Source of the DNA: an uncultured Desulfobulbaceae bacterium
Lineage (GTDB): Bacteria; Desulfobacterota; Desulfobulbia; Desulfobulbales; CALZHT01
DNA length: 35,931 nt
NCBI GenBank assembly: GCA_945787445.1
Contig: CALZHT010000026.1
Span: 1 to 35,931 of the forward strand
Direction: 5' to 3'
Shown: positions 16,553 to 23,830 of the stretch, piece by piece
Layout of the letters: every line of letters begins with the position of its first letter
Numbering within the stretch: position 1 is the first letter of the stretch
Translations under genes and position numbers: made by a program
The notes under the pieces: generated by a model
Told to the model about the DNA's origin: nothing
The model's input: only the letters and a program-made list of their open reading frames with translations
Database searches by the model: none

Positions 16553-17485
16553 TCATACAGTGCGGCAAAGCCTGCCAAAACCTCCCGAAAGGGTACCGCC
16601 CGCCCAGAACACTCTGGCGTGTCGGAAATCAACAAACCAGTAGCCGCCCGGCTTACGCCGATCTGCAGTATAGATAAATCCCTGGGTGGTAGCGAAGCAC
16701 CGATGAATGTGTAAGCCTTTTTTATTGACTTCTGCATTGAGCAGAGATAGTGCCTCCTCCACAGTAGGCAACCGCCAGTCATTGTATCCGGCAAAATGGT
16801 TCCCATTCAACCTTTTTTCCCAGACCGCCATTTTGCGGAATGAAGAATGGTCACTTCCAGCCCGCTGCCACATTAGGCCGGTCGCCATGTCAATTACCGT
16901 CAAGTTGTCCCCAGGGTCAACGAGGTAATTTGTGAACCGACCATTTGGGTTGGAGACGCTTTCAAAAAAGTCACCGTTTGCAACGATTTTTTCTATTTCA
17001 TGCTCACTGATAAAGGCTGGGATGTTGCGAAAATGTGAAGTTTTGTGGTGGGACAGGTGCTCTTTTGTTGCTGGTAGGCCGGATTCAGTAGGATCTTCAT
17101 CGGCATCATAATCAAGGACATGGACTTTTGAGAAGTCATTGTTGTCTATCACATGTTCAAACAACCATTCTTTGACCGGGCCGTCGACCGCGTAACTGTG
17201 TTCCTTCAAGGTTTTGCCTTGCCGGAAGATGCATTTTTCAAGCAAATCCAGCGGCGCGTCTATATGTGCCAGTACTTTAGCGTGTCTGATGCCGCGTTCC
17301 ATGAGACAGAGCCTGGCAGGCTTCTGCCAATTATCAATATAAAAATAGTAATATCTTTGGTCTTTACTCCGGACGATATCCATATCGCCCCGGCATTCGA
17401 ACATGCCGTAAGTTTTGGCAGGCGTTATATCCCAGTCAATGAGAGCGTCATGCGAAGTCACCCCCAGTTTTTTGAGAAATTGCAT
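16553..17485 (-). CDS. DUF1566 (Lcl C-terminal domain) protein
   Basis: A 310-residue protein without signal peptide or membrane helix. The C-terminal third (about 183-310) is a DUF1566 domain: TGLMWQRAG, AGYNDWRLPTVEEALSLL, and the end pattern GGYWFVDFRHARVFW with a final RLCRTV. DUF1566 domains have a C-type-lectin-like fold related to formylglycine-generating enzyme and are frequent in envelope or surface proteins. The N-terminal 180 residues are not recognised. The ribosome binding site GGGAG precedes the ATG by 8 nt. It starts 18 nt after the lipoprotein gene upstream, which makes it the third gene of an operon. Confidence 0.75.
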   Translation of the reverse strand: MQFLKKLGVTSHDALIDWDITPAKTYGMFECRGDMDIVRSKDQRYYYFYIDNWQKPARLCLMERGIRHAKVLAHIDAPLDLLEKCIFRQGKTLKEHSYAVDGPVKEWLFEHVIDNNDFSKVHVLDYDADEDPTESGLPATKEHLSHHKTSHFRNIPAFISEHEIEKIVANGDFFESVSNPNGRFTNYLVDPGDNLTVIDMATGLMWQRAGSDHSSFRKMAVWEKRLNGNHFAGYNDWRLPTVEEALSLLNAEVNKKGLHIHRCFATTQGFIYTADRRKPGGYWFVDFRHARVFWAGGTLSGGFGRLCRTV

Positions 17486-17503
17486 TGACTTTTCTCCCTG
17501 CTC

Positions 17504-18151
17504 TTATTTATTTTCCCCAACAGGGATTTTAAGTGTGTTGTTCTTTATAAATTTACCCAGCTCAGGGTGCTTCTTTATCAACCATTTTACGTCTTCTGAA
17601 AATGTATCCGCAATTTCCATGGTCTTATACGTATAGATGTACTTTGTGGACAAAAGCTCTTTTCTGGTGATCTGCAATTTTTCCTCCGGCAGATGGTTGC
17701 CAAGATAAAGCAACTTTCCCGACTGTACTGTGAATTCCCTTGTAAAAAGCGTTTCCCTGTTTGTGCGGTACTCCAGGATATAGGTTTTGGGTGATGTCTT
17801 GACAGCAAGATAACTGCAATCGTCTAGAATGAGTTTTTGTTGTTCCGGTTCATTATAAAATGGATTGATGATCATCTCCTTGGAGGGATAGAGAACAGGC
17901 TTAATCTTTTTTGAGCAGGTAAGAAAAAAACGGTTCCGGCTCTGTTTTGGCCGGATGCTCCAAACAGGTTTGATGGGATCCGGAGAAACATCAGAAAATT
18001 TTGCAAATAGAATTGCGTCAGAATTGCTATCAATTATTGCAGGATTAATCTGTTCAAAAAGAGGCGCAGCACAACCGAACTGCATGCCCAAGCAGATCAT
18101 GAGAAGCGATACAGCGACTAACCTATCCGTCCGAAAGTCCAAATTTACCAT
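17504..18151 (-). CDS. Putative lipoprotein of unknown function
   Basis: A 215-residue protein not recognised by family. It has an N-terminal hydrophobic segment ending in a Gly-Cys (QFGC, Cys27), which fits a weak lipobox; the residues before the Gly are not ideal. The body is mixed alpha/beta with basic patches and no obvious catalytic motif. Its ATG overlaps the stop of the CsgG-like gene by one base (TGATG), so translation is coupled and the two products are probably made in similar amounts. A TTG directly before the ATG is a possible alternative start. Confidence 0.65.
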   Translation of the reverse strand: MVNLDFRTDRLVAVSLLMICLGMQFGCAAPLFEQINPAIIDSNSDAILFAKFSDVSPDPIKPVWSIRPKQSRNRFFLTCSKKIKPVLYPSKEMIINPFYNEPEQQKLILDDCSYLAVKTSPKTYILEYRTNRETLFTREFTVQSGKLLYLGNHLPEEKLQITRKELLSTKYIYTYKTMEIADTFSEDVKWLIKKHPELGKFIKNNTLKIPVGENK

Positions 18152-19467
18152 CAATACAGGGAAACCTCATCAAGCCACAGTGTTGCCTTTGTGCCTCTTT
18201 TAGCAGTTTTTTCAGAGATGATCCAAAAGATCATTTCGATCCGATCGAGATCAAGGATATGATTGGTATGCAGCATTTCAGCCTTGCCTTTTTGGACCGC
18301 AAGGGAGTTAAAGGGTATGTTTATTTTCTGCCAATCCTGGGTAACGGTAAAGTTTTTCAGCCAATTTTCTCTGTTGGTTGAATTTTTTTCACCGTCGATA
18401 AGCATAAAAGTAACGGTTAGATCAAACGAACCTTTCATGGTAAAGGATATCCCAGAATAATTGCTTAGATCGCGTTTCACAGTATTTCTCATTGTCGCTT
18501 GAAGGGGTTTGTGCCTGTTTTTTTGAGTCCGCTGCTTTCCCAGTTTGAAATCCATGGCCAGGGATTTCTTTGTGCCCTCCGCACCTTGACCTGCATCAAC
18601 ATAAACGTTTTGAAAGCCGCCTTTCCCGGCGCGCTGGTTAATAATTTTTCCCATGAGCCATTCGGTTGCATCGTTTTCTCCATCAAAGCTGCCGCTAATA
18701 TTTTGTATTTCCCGGAATGGTTCTGTTTTCAGTTCATGGAGGGGTCCGGCCATGTTCAAGGCTGCAACAATAAGAGCCGTTTCCGTGTCAATAAGGCGAA
18801 GATTAACATTCCATTCTTCAGCGATTGCGGCAAGGGTGCCGGTGAGGATCAAATCAGCACCTAGAAGCCGGCCAACATCCTTGATATGGGTGCTGTGCAT
18901 TATTCCGGCCTGGGCCAGCTGCAGCTCGGTGAGCACTGTTTTTAACTTCGTGCGTTCCACCACACTAAAATGGCCTGAACTGGCCAGGATTGTGGTCACA
19001 TCTTCCTGGACATATTTACCTAAATCCTTACCTGTACCCCTAATGACTTCAAAATCTTTGATGGCGATAATCTTTTTTTGCAGATAAATGTCATGTGTTT
19101 CACCCATTACCAGGGCATGTTCTTTGTCTTTAATCCGAACCAGGAGCCTGTTGCCGGAGATCCTGACGATTTCAACGGTATGTGGTCCTAATGTCGTTGA
19201 TTTCCCCTCAAGAAAATAAGAACTCTCGATAATGCCCTGGGCGAGCTTTATGGCGAGCTTTGCATCTTCGGTTGACAGATGTGGTTTTTCCACTTCTAGA
19301 GTGAGCATTGGACCATCTACTTTAAGTATGGTGGCCGGCAGGGAAAAGCGGTTATCAAGGGGAAAGGTAGGGCCGGGACTTTTTGGCGGTTCAGAAGCGC
19401 AGCTGAATAGAAAAACCGCTGCGGCCGACAAGAGGAATGTCCAGGTTTTTCCGGTTTTTGATTTCAT
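18151..19467 (-). CDS. Lipoprotein with CsgG/FlgO-like and CIA30-like domains
   Basis: A 438-residue lipoprotein (lipobox LFSC, Cys23). The middle (about 130-255) resembles the CsgG/FlgO-type domain, with FSVVERTKLKTVLTELQLAQ, VGRLLGADLILTGTL and NVNLRLIDTETALIVAA. The C-terminal part (about 275-438) resembles a CIA30/CBM11-like beta-sandwich, with GISFTMKGSFDLTVTFML, DWQKINIPFNSL and LWLDEVSLY at the end. CsgG proteins form outer-membrane export pores; FlgO-like relatives are outer-membrane lipoproteins of other roles. A link to carbohydrate binding is inferred only from the fold. The start at 19467 was chosen because it gives a correct lipoprotein signal; longer starts at 19542 and 19488 would spoil it. 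First gene of a three-gene operon. Confidence 0.75.
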   Translation of the reverse strand: MKSKTGKTWTFLLSAAAVFLFSCASEPPKSPGPTFPLDNRFSLPATILKVDGPMLTLEVEKPHLSTEDAKLAIKLAQGIIESSYFLEGKSTTLGPHTVEIVRISGNRLLVRIKDKEHALVMGETHDIYLQKKIIAIKDFEVIRGTGKDLGKYVQEDVTTILASSGHFSVVERTKLKTVLTELQLAQAGIMHSTHIKDVGRLLGADLILTGTLAAIAEEWNVNLRLIDTETALIVAALNMAGPLHELKTEPFREIQNISGSFDGENDATEWLMGKIINQRAGKGGFQNVYVDAGQGAEGTKKSLAMDFKLGKQRTQKNRHKPLQATMRNTVKRDLSNYSGISFTMKGSFDLTVTFMLIDGEKNSTNRENWLKNFTVTQDWQKINIPFNSLAVQKGKAEMLHTNHILDLDRIEMIFWIISEKTAKRGTKATLWLDEVSLY

Positions 19468-19595
19468 GGCACATTTCCATATATTCATATTGCCAGTGAG
19501 GTTCCGATATGTTCTTTGTATCAATGTTCTCCTAGCTGTCAACCAAAAATTCTGATCTGCTATTCTTGTTTCTCGCTATGTGCGATGTACTTCCA

Positions 19596-20609
19596 TTAGG
19601 AATTTGCCTGTATCTCTTGTTTGAGGAGGCAGCAGGAGATGCGATGCGTTGGGTTGCCCTCTTCATCATATGCAAGATTGCCGGGTTGGAGTAACTTATT
19701 CATTACGCACCCTTCCTGGATATTGAGCGAGAAGAATTTTTCTTCAACCAGTCCCGGATTTTCTATGAGTTTGTGGTCTTTGATTGTGAACGTATTGATG
19801 GGAAAGTCTTCGCATAAAGGGCAGAGATAGACCCTGCCGTTCGGGAAAATAAAGTAGTTTTCAGCCACATTGCCGGCGCATTGAAATTCTTCATTCTCTG
19901 CAAGAAAAACCTTTGGATAGGTAACATGGATGCCCATTGCCGCAGCATTGACCGCCACATCAGGAATAATGGAGAGCCATTCATCGGGAGCGACCTGTAG
20001 ATTGTCCGTGCTGTCAACAGCTGATTTACCCCGTAAGCCGATAACCTGGATAAAAAAACGTTTTATGCCAAGTCTTGTCAGCAGCTCTGGCATCAGTTGA
20101 AGGGACTCTATATTTAATCTGCTGACTGTATAAATAAGGCTAACATGAAAACCTTTTTCCACGGCGCGTCTGATGTTTTCAGTGCATGTAGCATAAACAC
20201 CCTTGCCCCTGATGGGATCATTCACTTCCGCCGTGGGCCCGTCAAGACTGAAGCTGAGGTAGTCAATTTCATCCGGTCTGATCCTTTCCAAAAAGTCATG
20301 GAAAAGGAAACCGTTGCTGTCTACGGTAATTGAGTGGTAGCCCAGTTCCCGTGCGGTCCTAATGCCAAAGGGAAGGTCAGGATGAAGGGTCGGTTCACCA
20401 CCAAGGAAAATAACGTTTGATTCCTTTTGCGGATCCATGAAAAGGGAAAGCCACTCCTTCATGGTTTCCCGGGAAACCGTTTCCTTGCCATGCTGTTCCA
20501 CGTTGATGTAGCAATGCTCGCAAGAAAGGTTGCAGGCAGTAAGGATATGAAAAAAAATATTGCGCTCATTCGGTTTGAACGCCATTGTTTTTGCGGTGGT
20601 TGGCGCCAT
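19596..20609 (-). CDS. Radical SAM/SPASM-type enzyme
   Basis: A 337-residue radical SAM protein. The [4Fe-4S] motif is C26xxxC30xxC33 in TACNLSCEHC, followed by the SAM motif GGEPTLHPDL. The C-terminal part carries further cysteines (QCAGN, YLCPLC, EGCVMN, SCCLL) laid out like a SPASM or twitch domain holding an auxiliary cluster. Such enzymes modify peptides, cofactors or proteins; no precursor peptide gene is visible nearby, so the substrate is unknown. The ATG is 1 nt after the deaminase stop and has TTGAGGA at proper distance; a TTG 12 nt upstream is less likely. Confidence 0.85.
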   Translation of the reverse strand: MAPTTAKTMAFKPNERNIFFHILTACNLSCEHCYINVEQHGKETVSRETMKEWLSLFMDPQKESNVIFLGGEPTLHPDLPFGIRTARELGYHSITVDSNGFLFHDFLERIRPDEIDYLSFSLDGPTAEVNDPIRGKGVYATCTENIRRAVEKGFHVSLIYTVSRLNIESLQLMPELLTRLGIKRFFIQVIGLRGKSAVDSTDNLQVAPDEWLSIIPDVAVNAAAMGIHVTYPKVFLAENEEFQCAGNVAENYFIFPNGRVYLCPLCEDFPINTFTIKDHKLIENPGLVEEKFFSLNIQEGCVMNKLLQPGNLAYDEEGNPTHRISCCLLKQEIQANS

Positions 20610-20610
20610 T

Positions 20611-21174
20611 TTATTCCTCAAGGGATTGAGAGAGGGTGTATTCCGCTAGCATTGTATCCTGTAAATAATTGCAAGCTGGACTGGCAAAAAAGTTTTTAAA
20701 GAGACGCAGGCTTTCTTTGCGCATGATATGGGGAATTATGGTGATATTCATCTTCCGATAAAATGGCGCCAGTTTTTGTAGCGGTAGATTGGTGCCACCG
20801 CCCATGGCATCTTCATAGGCATAGACTATTGTACTGATATTGTTGATAATCAAAGCGGAGAAACACATAAGACAGGGTTCAAGGGTAGTATACACTATGA
20901 CTTTAGAAAGGTTGATATCAGGCCGGTTGTCTACCAGGTCACGGAGCGCCAAGATTTCAGCATGGTCAATCTCGTTTACTGGAAGTTTGAGCCCTCCGGA
21001 GGATTTTTTAGCGGATTTGCTGTGTACGCGGCGGCCGCTGGCCACCACAGTGCTGTCCGCCACAAGAACGCATCCCACTGGAAATTCACCTGCGGCACGA
21101 GCTTCCTCAGCCTCATCAAGCGCACGTCTCATAAAATGTTTGTGTGTATTATCTTCAGGATGTGACATTGTCAT
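20611..21174 (-). CDS. CDA-family nucleoside/base deaminase
   Basis: A 187-residue zinc deaminase of the cytidine/guanine/TadA superfamily. Zinc ligands are His71 in HAE (with catalytic Glu73) and Cys101/Cys104 in PCLMC. The order FPVGCVLVADSTVVASG, HAE and TTLEPCLMC is like TadA and guanine deaminases, but a residue stretch rich in Lys/Ser (51-67) before the HAE motif is not typical of TadA, so a role on free bases or nucleosides is equally possible. No Shine-Dalgarno sequence precedes the ATG. It is coupled to the radical SAM gene downstream. Confidence 0.8.
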   Translation of the reverse strand: MTMSHPEDNTHKHFMRRALDEAEEARAAGEFPVGCVLVADSTVVASGRRVHSKSAKKSSGGLKLPVNEIDHAEILALRDLVDNRPDINLSKVIVYTTLEPCLMCFSALIINNISTIVYAYEDAMGGGTNLPLQKLAPFYRKMNITIIPHIMRKESLRLFKNFFASPACNYLQDTMLAEYTLSQSLEE

Positions 21175-21221
21175 TATTTATAGTAAGCATTTGGTTCTTA
21201 TATTGCCAAAATCAGGTAGTT

Positions 21222-21251
21222 ATATTAGTAACAAGGGAACGTTTCCGTCAA
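21222..21251 (-). promoter_or_regulatory. Candidate promoter of the deaminase-radical SAM pair
   Basis: Minus strand: TTGACG (21251-21246), 18 nt, TAATAT (21227-21222), ending 47 nt upstream of the deaminase ATG. The -35 box matches five of six consensus bases, the -10 box four of six. Moderate support only. Confidence 0.3.
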
Positions 21252-21456
21252 GCGTGAAAGATTTATTAATGAAATGTGTCTTTGATTTCTCTGGAACGGG
21301 AAAAAAAATTCATGGGACAGCCTTATTGAAAGGAAAACAAAATGGATTGGCAAAATGGCTCTCTTGTCGGCCAATGACATGGAAAAGCACGATTTCCTGC
21401 AAACACCTTTTGTTGATCGAGGCAATTGAAAGTCATTCTCTTGGTTTTAACTAACA

Positions 21457-22494
21457 ATGTCGATTCGAGAAGAAATTGAAGAGCGTGAACAAGATTACCT
21501 TTCACTGTACGCCTTTTTAAGTGCTGAGAGCAAGGGCAGGGTCAGACCTGAGAAGGAATGTGACCTGCGCAGCGTGTTTCAAAGGGACAGGGACCGCATT
21601 GTCTATTCTAAAGCATTCAGGCGATTAAAACATAAAACCCAGGTTTTTCTGGCACCGTCCGGTGATCACTATCGTACCCGGCTTACCCATACTCTTGAAG
21701 TTTCTGAAATTGCCCGGACAATCGCCCGGGCCATGCGTTTGAATGAAGACCTTGTGGAGGCCATAGCCCTTGCTCATGACTTAGGCCATACCCCATTCGG
21801 GCATGCAGGTGAGACAGTTTTGAACGAGTTGACTCCCGGAGGATTTTCACATTACCGTCAGAGTCTCAGGGTGGTTGATGTTCTTGAGAACGAGGGATTA
21901 GGATTGAATTTGACTTATGAAGTTCGTGACGGCATTGCAAAACATTCCAAAGGATACGGTGAGGTTATCCCAAACAATATCAATGACCTGCCAAAAACAG
22001 CCGAAGGCTGTGTGGTGCGGTATGCAGACGTTATAGCATATCTGAACCATGATTTGGATGATGCAATCCGGAGTGGAGTTATATCGGAGGATGATGTACC
22101 TGAACAGTGCCATGAGATATTGGGAACAACCCATTCAGAACGCTTGGTTACCATGATAAAAGGGGTGCTGTCAGGAACTACCCCAACACAAAATCTGCTG
22201 GTATTCAATGTGAATCCTAAAGTTGGAGAAGCTATGCAGACGTTGCGAAATTTTTTGTTTCATAATGTTTACCGCGCCCCTCAGGTCCATAATGAGTTTG
22301 TCAAGGCATCAAAAATACTGCGGGAGCTTTTTCGATATTGCACAGAAAACAAGGACTTCCTTGAAACAGAGATAGGTTCTTTTGCCGAAAGTTTCTCCTT
22401 GGAAAGAAGAGTCTGTGATTTCATTGCCAGCATGACGGACAGGTTTGCCCAAAATCTGTATCAGAGGATTTATCTACCGGGTTCGCTTTTCTAA
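21457..22494 (+). CDS. dgt: dGTPase-like HD-domain triphosphohydrolase
   Basis: A 345-residue HD phosphohydrolase of the short deoxyguanosinetriphosphate triphosphohydrolase-like class. Metal ligands are His78 (RLTHTLEV), His107-Asp108 (ALAHDLGHTPFGHAGE) and a later Asp (YADVIAYLNHDLDD). The N-terminal RSVFQRDRDRIVYSKAFRRL and C-terminal ERRVCDFIASMTDRFA segments are diagnostic. These enzymes hydrolyse dNTPs to nucleosides and triphosphate in the cytoplasm, tuning nucleotide pools. The deaminase transcribed divergently 282 nt away may also act on nucleobases, but that link is inferred. No clear ribosome binding site precedes the ATG. Confidence 0.9.
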   Translation: MSIREEIEEREQDYLSLYAFLSAESKGRVRPEKECDLRSVFQRDRDRIVYSKAFRRLKHKTQVFLAPSGDHYRTRLTHTLEVSEIARTIARAMRLNEDLVEAIALAHDLGHTPFGHAGETVLNELTPGGFSHYRQSLRVVDVLENEGLGLNLTYEVRDGIAKHSKGYGEVIPNNINDLPKTAEGCVVRYADVIAYLNHDLDDAIRSGVISEDDVPEQCHEILGTTHSERLVTMIKGVLSGTTPTQNLLVFNVNPKVGEAMQTLRNFLFHNVYRAPQVHNEFVKASKILRELFRYCTENKDFLETEIGSFAESFSLERRVCDFIASMTDRFAQNLYQRIYLPGSLF

Positions 22495-22552
22495 AAAGCT
22501 GGGTTGCGAGTTAATTGTAAAGATTACGTCAATTTGATGGGAGGATACCACA

Positions 22553-22837
22553 ATGAGTGATGATGAAGTGAAATTTATTCCCTATGAACTGGCCCTTAAA
22601 GTGGTTGGTAATGTGGTGGAAGAAGAACACCTTCATGAAATGAATAGGCGGATACTGACCGTATATGACAAGCACGGTAAGGAAATATGCTGGTACGATG
22701 CTGAGGAGATACTGGCTGAAGTAACCGGGCCGGACGAAGAAAGCATTAAAAAAGCAGCTGTTGAACTGATTATGCACAAAATTCCGGAATGGGCTTTGGA
22801 CGATTTGCTTGATTCTTTCAAAAAAAATAAGGCATGA
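22553..22837 (+). CDS. Small acidic protein of unknown function
   Basis: A 94-residue soluble, acidic, mostly helical protein that I do not recognise. It has a mixed start (VKFIPYELALKVVGNVVE), a central short strand region (ILTVYDKHGKEICWYDAEEIL) and a helical tail (WALDDLLDSFKKNKA). A strong GGGAGG lies 8 nt before the ATG, which supports a real gene. It follows dgt by 58 nt and is convergent with the SDR gene, whose stop lies 7 nt away. No export signal or motif for a ligand is seen. Confidence 0.7.
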   Translation: MSDDEVKFIPYELALKVVGNVVEEEHLHEMNRRILTVYDKHGKEICWYDAEEILAEVTGPDEESIKKAAVELIMHKIPEWALDDLLDSFKKNKA

Positions 22838-22844
22838 TTAAAAG

Positions 22845-23660
22845 TTACAGAACTCCTTTCGGCATTGGCGGGACCGTGGCACCGCCCAATACATACCCGC
22901 CGTCCATTCGCATTACCGTACCGGTCATGTATGTTGCGTCCTGAATAAGAAAAAAAACTGCTTTGACCACTTCATCCAGCCTGCCGGTGCGTCGTAAAAG
23001 GATATTGTCATTAATGTCCTTTTTTTGTTGATCCGAGAGAAGCTCCCACCCCCTAGTAGTTTCAGCATGGCGGGTTTCAAAGAAGCCCAGCATGAGTTCA
23101 TTCACTCGAACGTTAGGGTATGCCTGCCGGGCCCAGGTTTCAGTAAACGATGAGACGGCCCGGTTGGCCGCGGCATATCCATCATTGAAAATTAGGCTGG
23201 CAGGGCCGCTTCGCCCCACATGACCTGCAATGGAGGATATATTGACGACTATGCCTTCATCACTTGACTTCAGAAGTGACAGAGCATGGTGAAAGACCCA
23301 CCATTTGGCCTTGAGGGTAGTTTCCATCTCCAGGTCCCATTGATCAGGCACATAGGGGCCGTGCACAATGGGCATGCCGCCCCGCTCAATATTGTTGATC
23401 AGGATATGCAACTTGCCGAATTTTCTCCGGATTTGGTTGATGAGCTCTTTTACCTGTTCAGGATCCCGTAGATCAACCTTTACGGCCAGATGGTCTTCAT
23501 CGAGCGCGTTAAATTCTTGGATAGTTTGTTGGGATTCTTCGGGCCAGTCATGATAGGGAAAAGCGACTTTAGCACCTTCCTTGGCAAGCGCGATACCGAT
23601 GGCCTTGCCGATTCCTTTGGTCGCCCCCAGCACCAAGGCCACCTTCCCCTTGATCTCCAT
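22845..23660 (-). CDS. SDR-family oxidoreductase with altered active site
   Basis: A 271-residue short-chain dehydrogenase/reductase. The cofactor loop GATKGIG is at 12-18, NN at 89-90 and the Ser motif NISS at 140-143; the C-terminal TGTVMRMDGGYVLGG is typical. The active-site YxxxK is changed: Tyr162 is present but position 166 is Asn (codon AAC in TAT-GCC-GCG-GCC-AAC). In addition the Ser-to-Tyr spacing is about 19-20 residues, some six more than usual. The protein may have altered or lost catalysis, or use another general base. The substrate is unknown. A GGGAG lies close before the ATG. It stands alone, facing the small acidic gene. Confidence 0.85.
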   Translation of the reverse strand: MEIKGKVALVLGATKGIGKAIGIALAKEGAKVAFPYHDWPEESQQTIQEFNALDEDHLAVKVDLRDPEQVKELINQIRRKFGKLHILINNIERGGMPIVHGPYVPDQWDLEMETTLKAKWWVFHHALSLLKSSDEGIVVNISSIAGHVGRSGPASLIFNDGYAAANRAVSSFTETWARQAYPNVRVNELMLGFFETRHAETTRGWELLSDQQKKDINDNILLRRTGRLDEVVKAVFFLIQDATYMTGTVMRMDGGYVLGGATVPPMPKGVL

Positions 23661-23725
23661 TGCTCCCTAACGTAGTACCCTAATCCGTAAATTCGATGAT
23701 GTAATTTTAATTATTGGTGTGGTAA

Positions 23726-23794
23726 ACCACGAACTCATGAAGAGCACGAAGGTTTTCCAGAGATAGTAATTCTATTCTTCAAGTACTTCGTGGT
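23726..23794. repeat. ACCACGAA inverted repeat, ACGAAG-type dispersed element
   Basis: ACCACGAA (23726-23733) and TTCGTGGT (23787-23794) are inverted arms, and the left half contains GAAGAGCACGAAGG. Similar ACCACGAAG...CACGAAGG strings occur as dispersed intergenic elements in many bacteria from general knowledge; only this copy is in the window. It sits between the mltD 3' end and the SDR 5' end. Confidence 0.6.
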
Positions 23795-23830
23795 GAAAAT
23801 ACACGTATCAATATTTTTTAATACATGTAC

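Noticed and set aside
20840-21454. 204-codon plus-strand open frame
   Set aside because: Antisense to the deaminase gene over most of its length, with low-complexity Ser/Arg content and no domain pattern.
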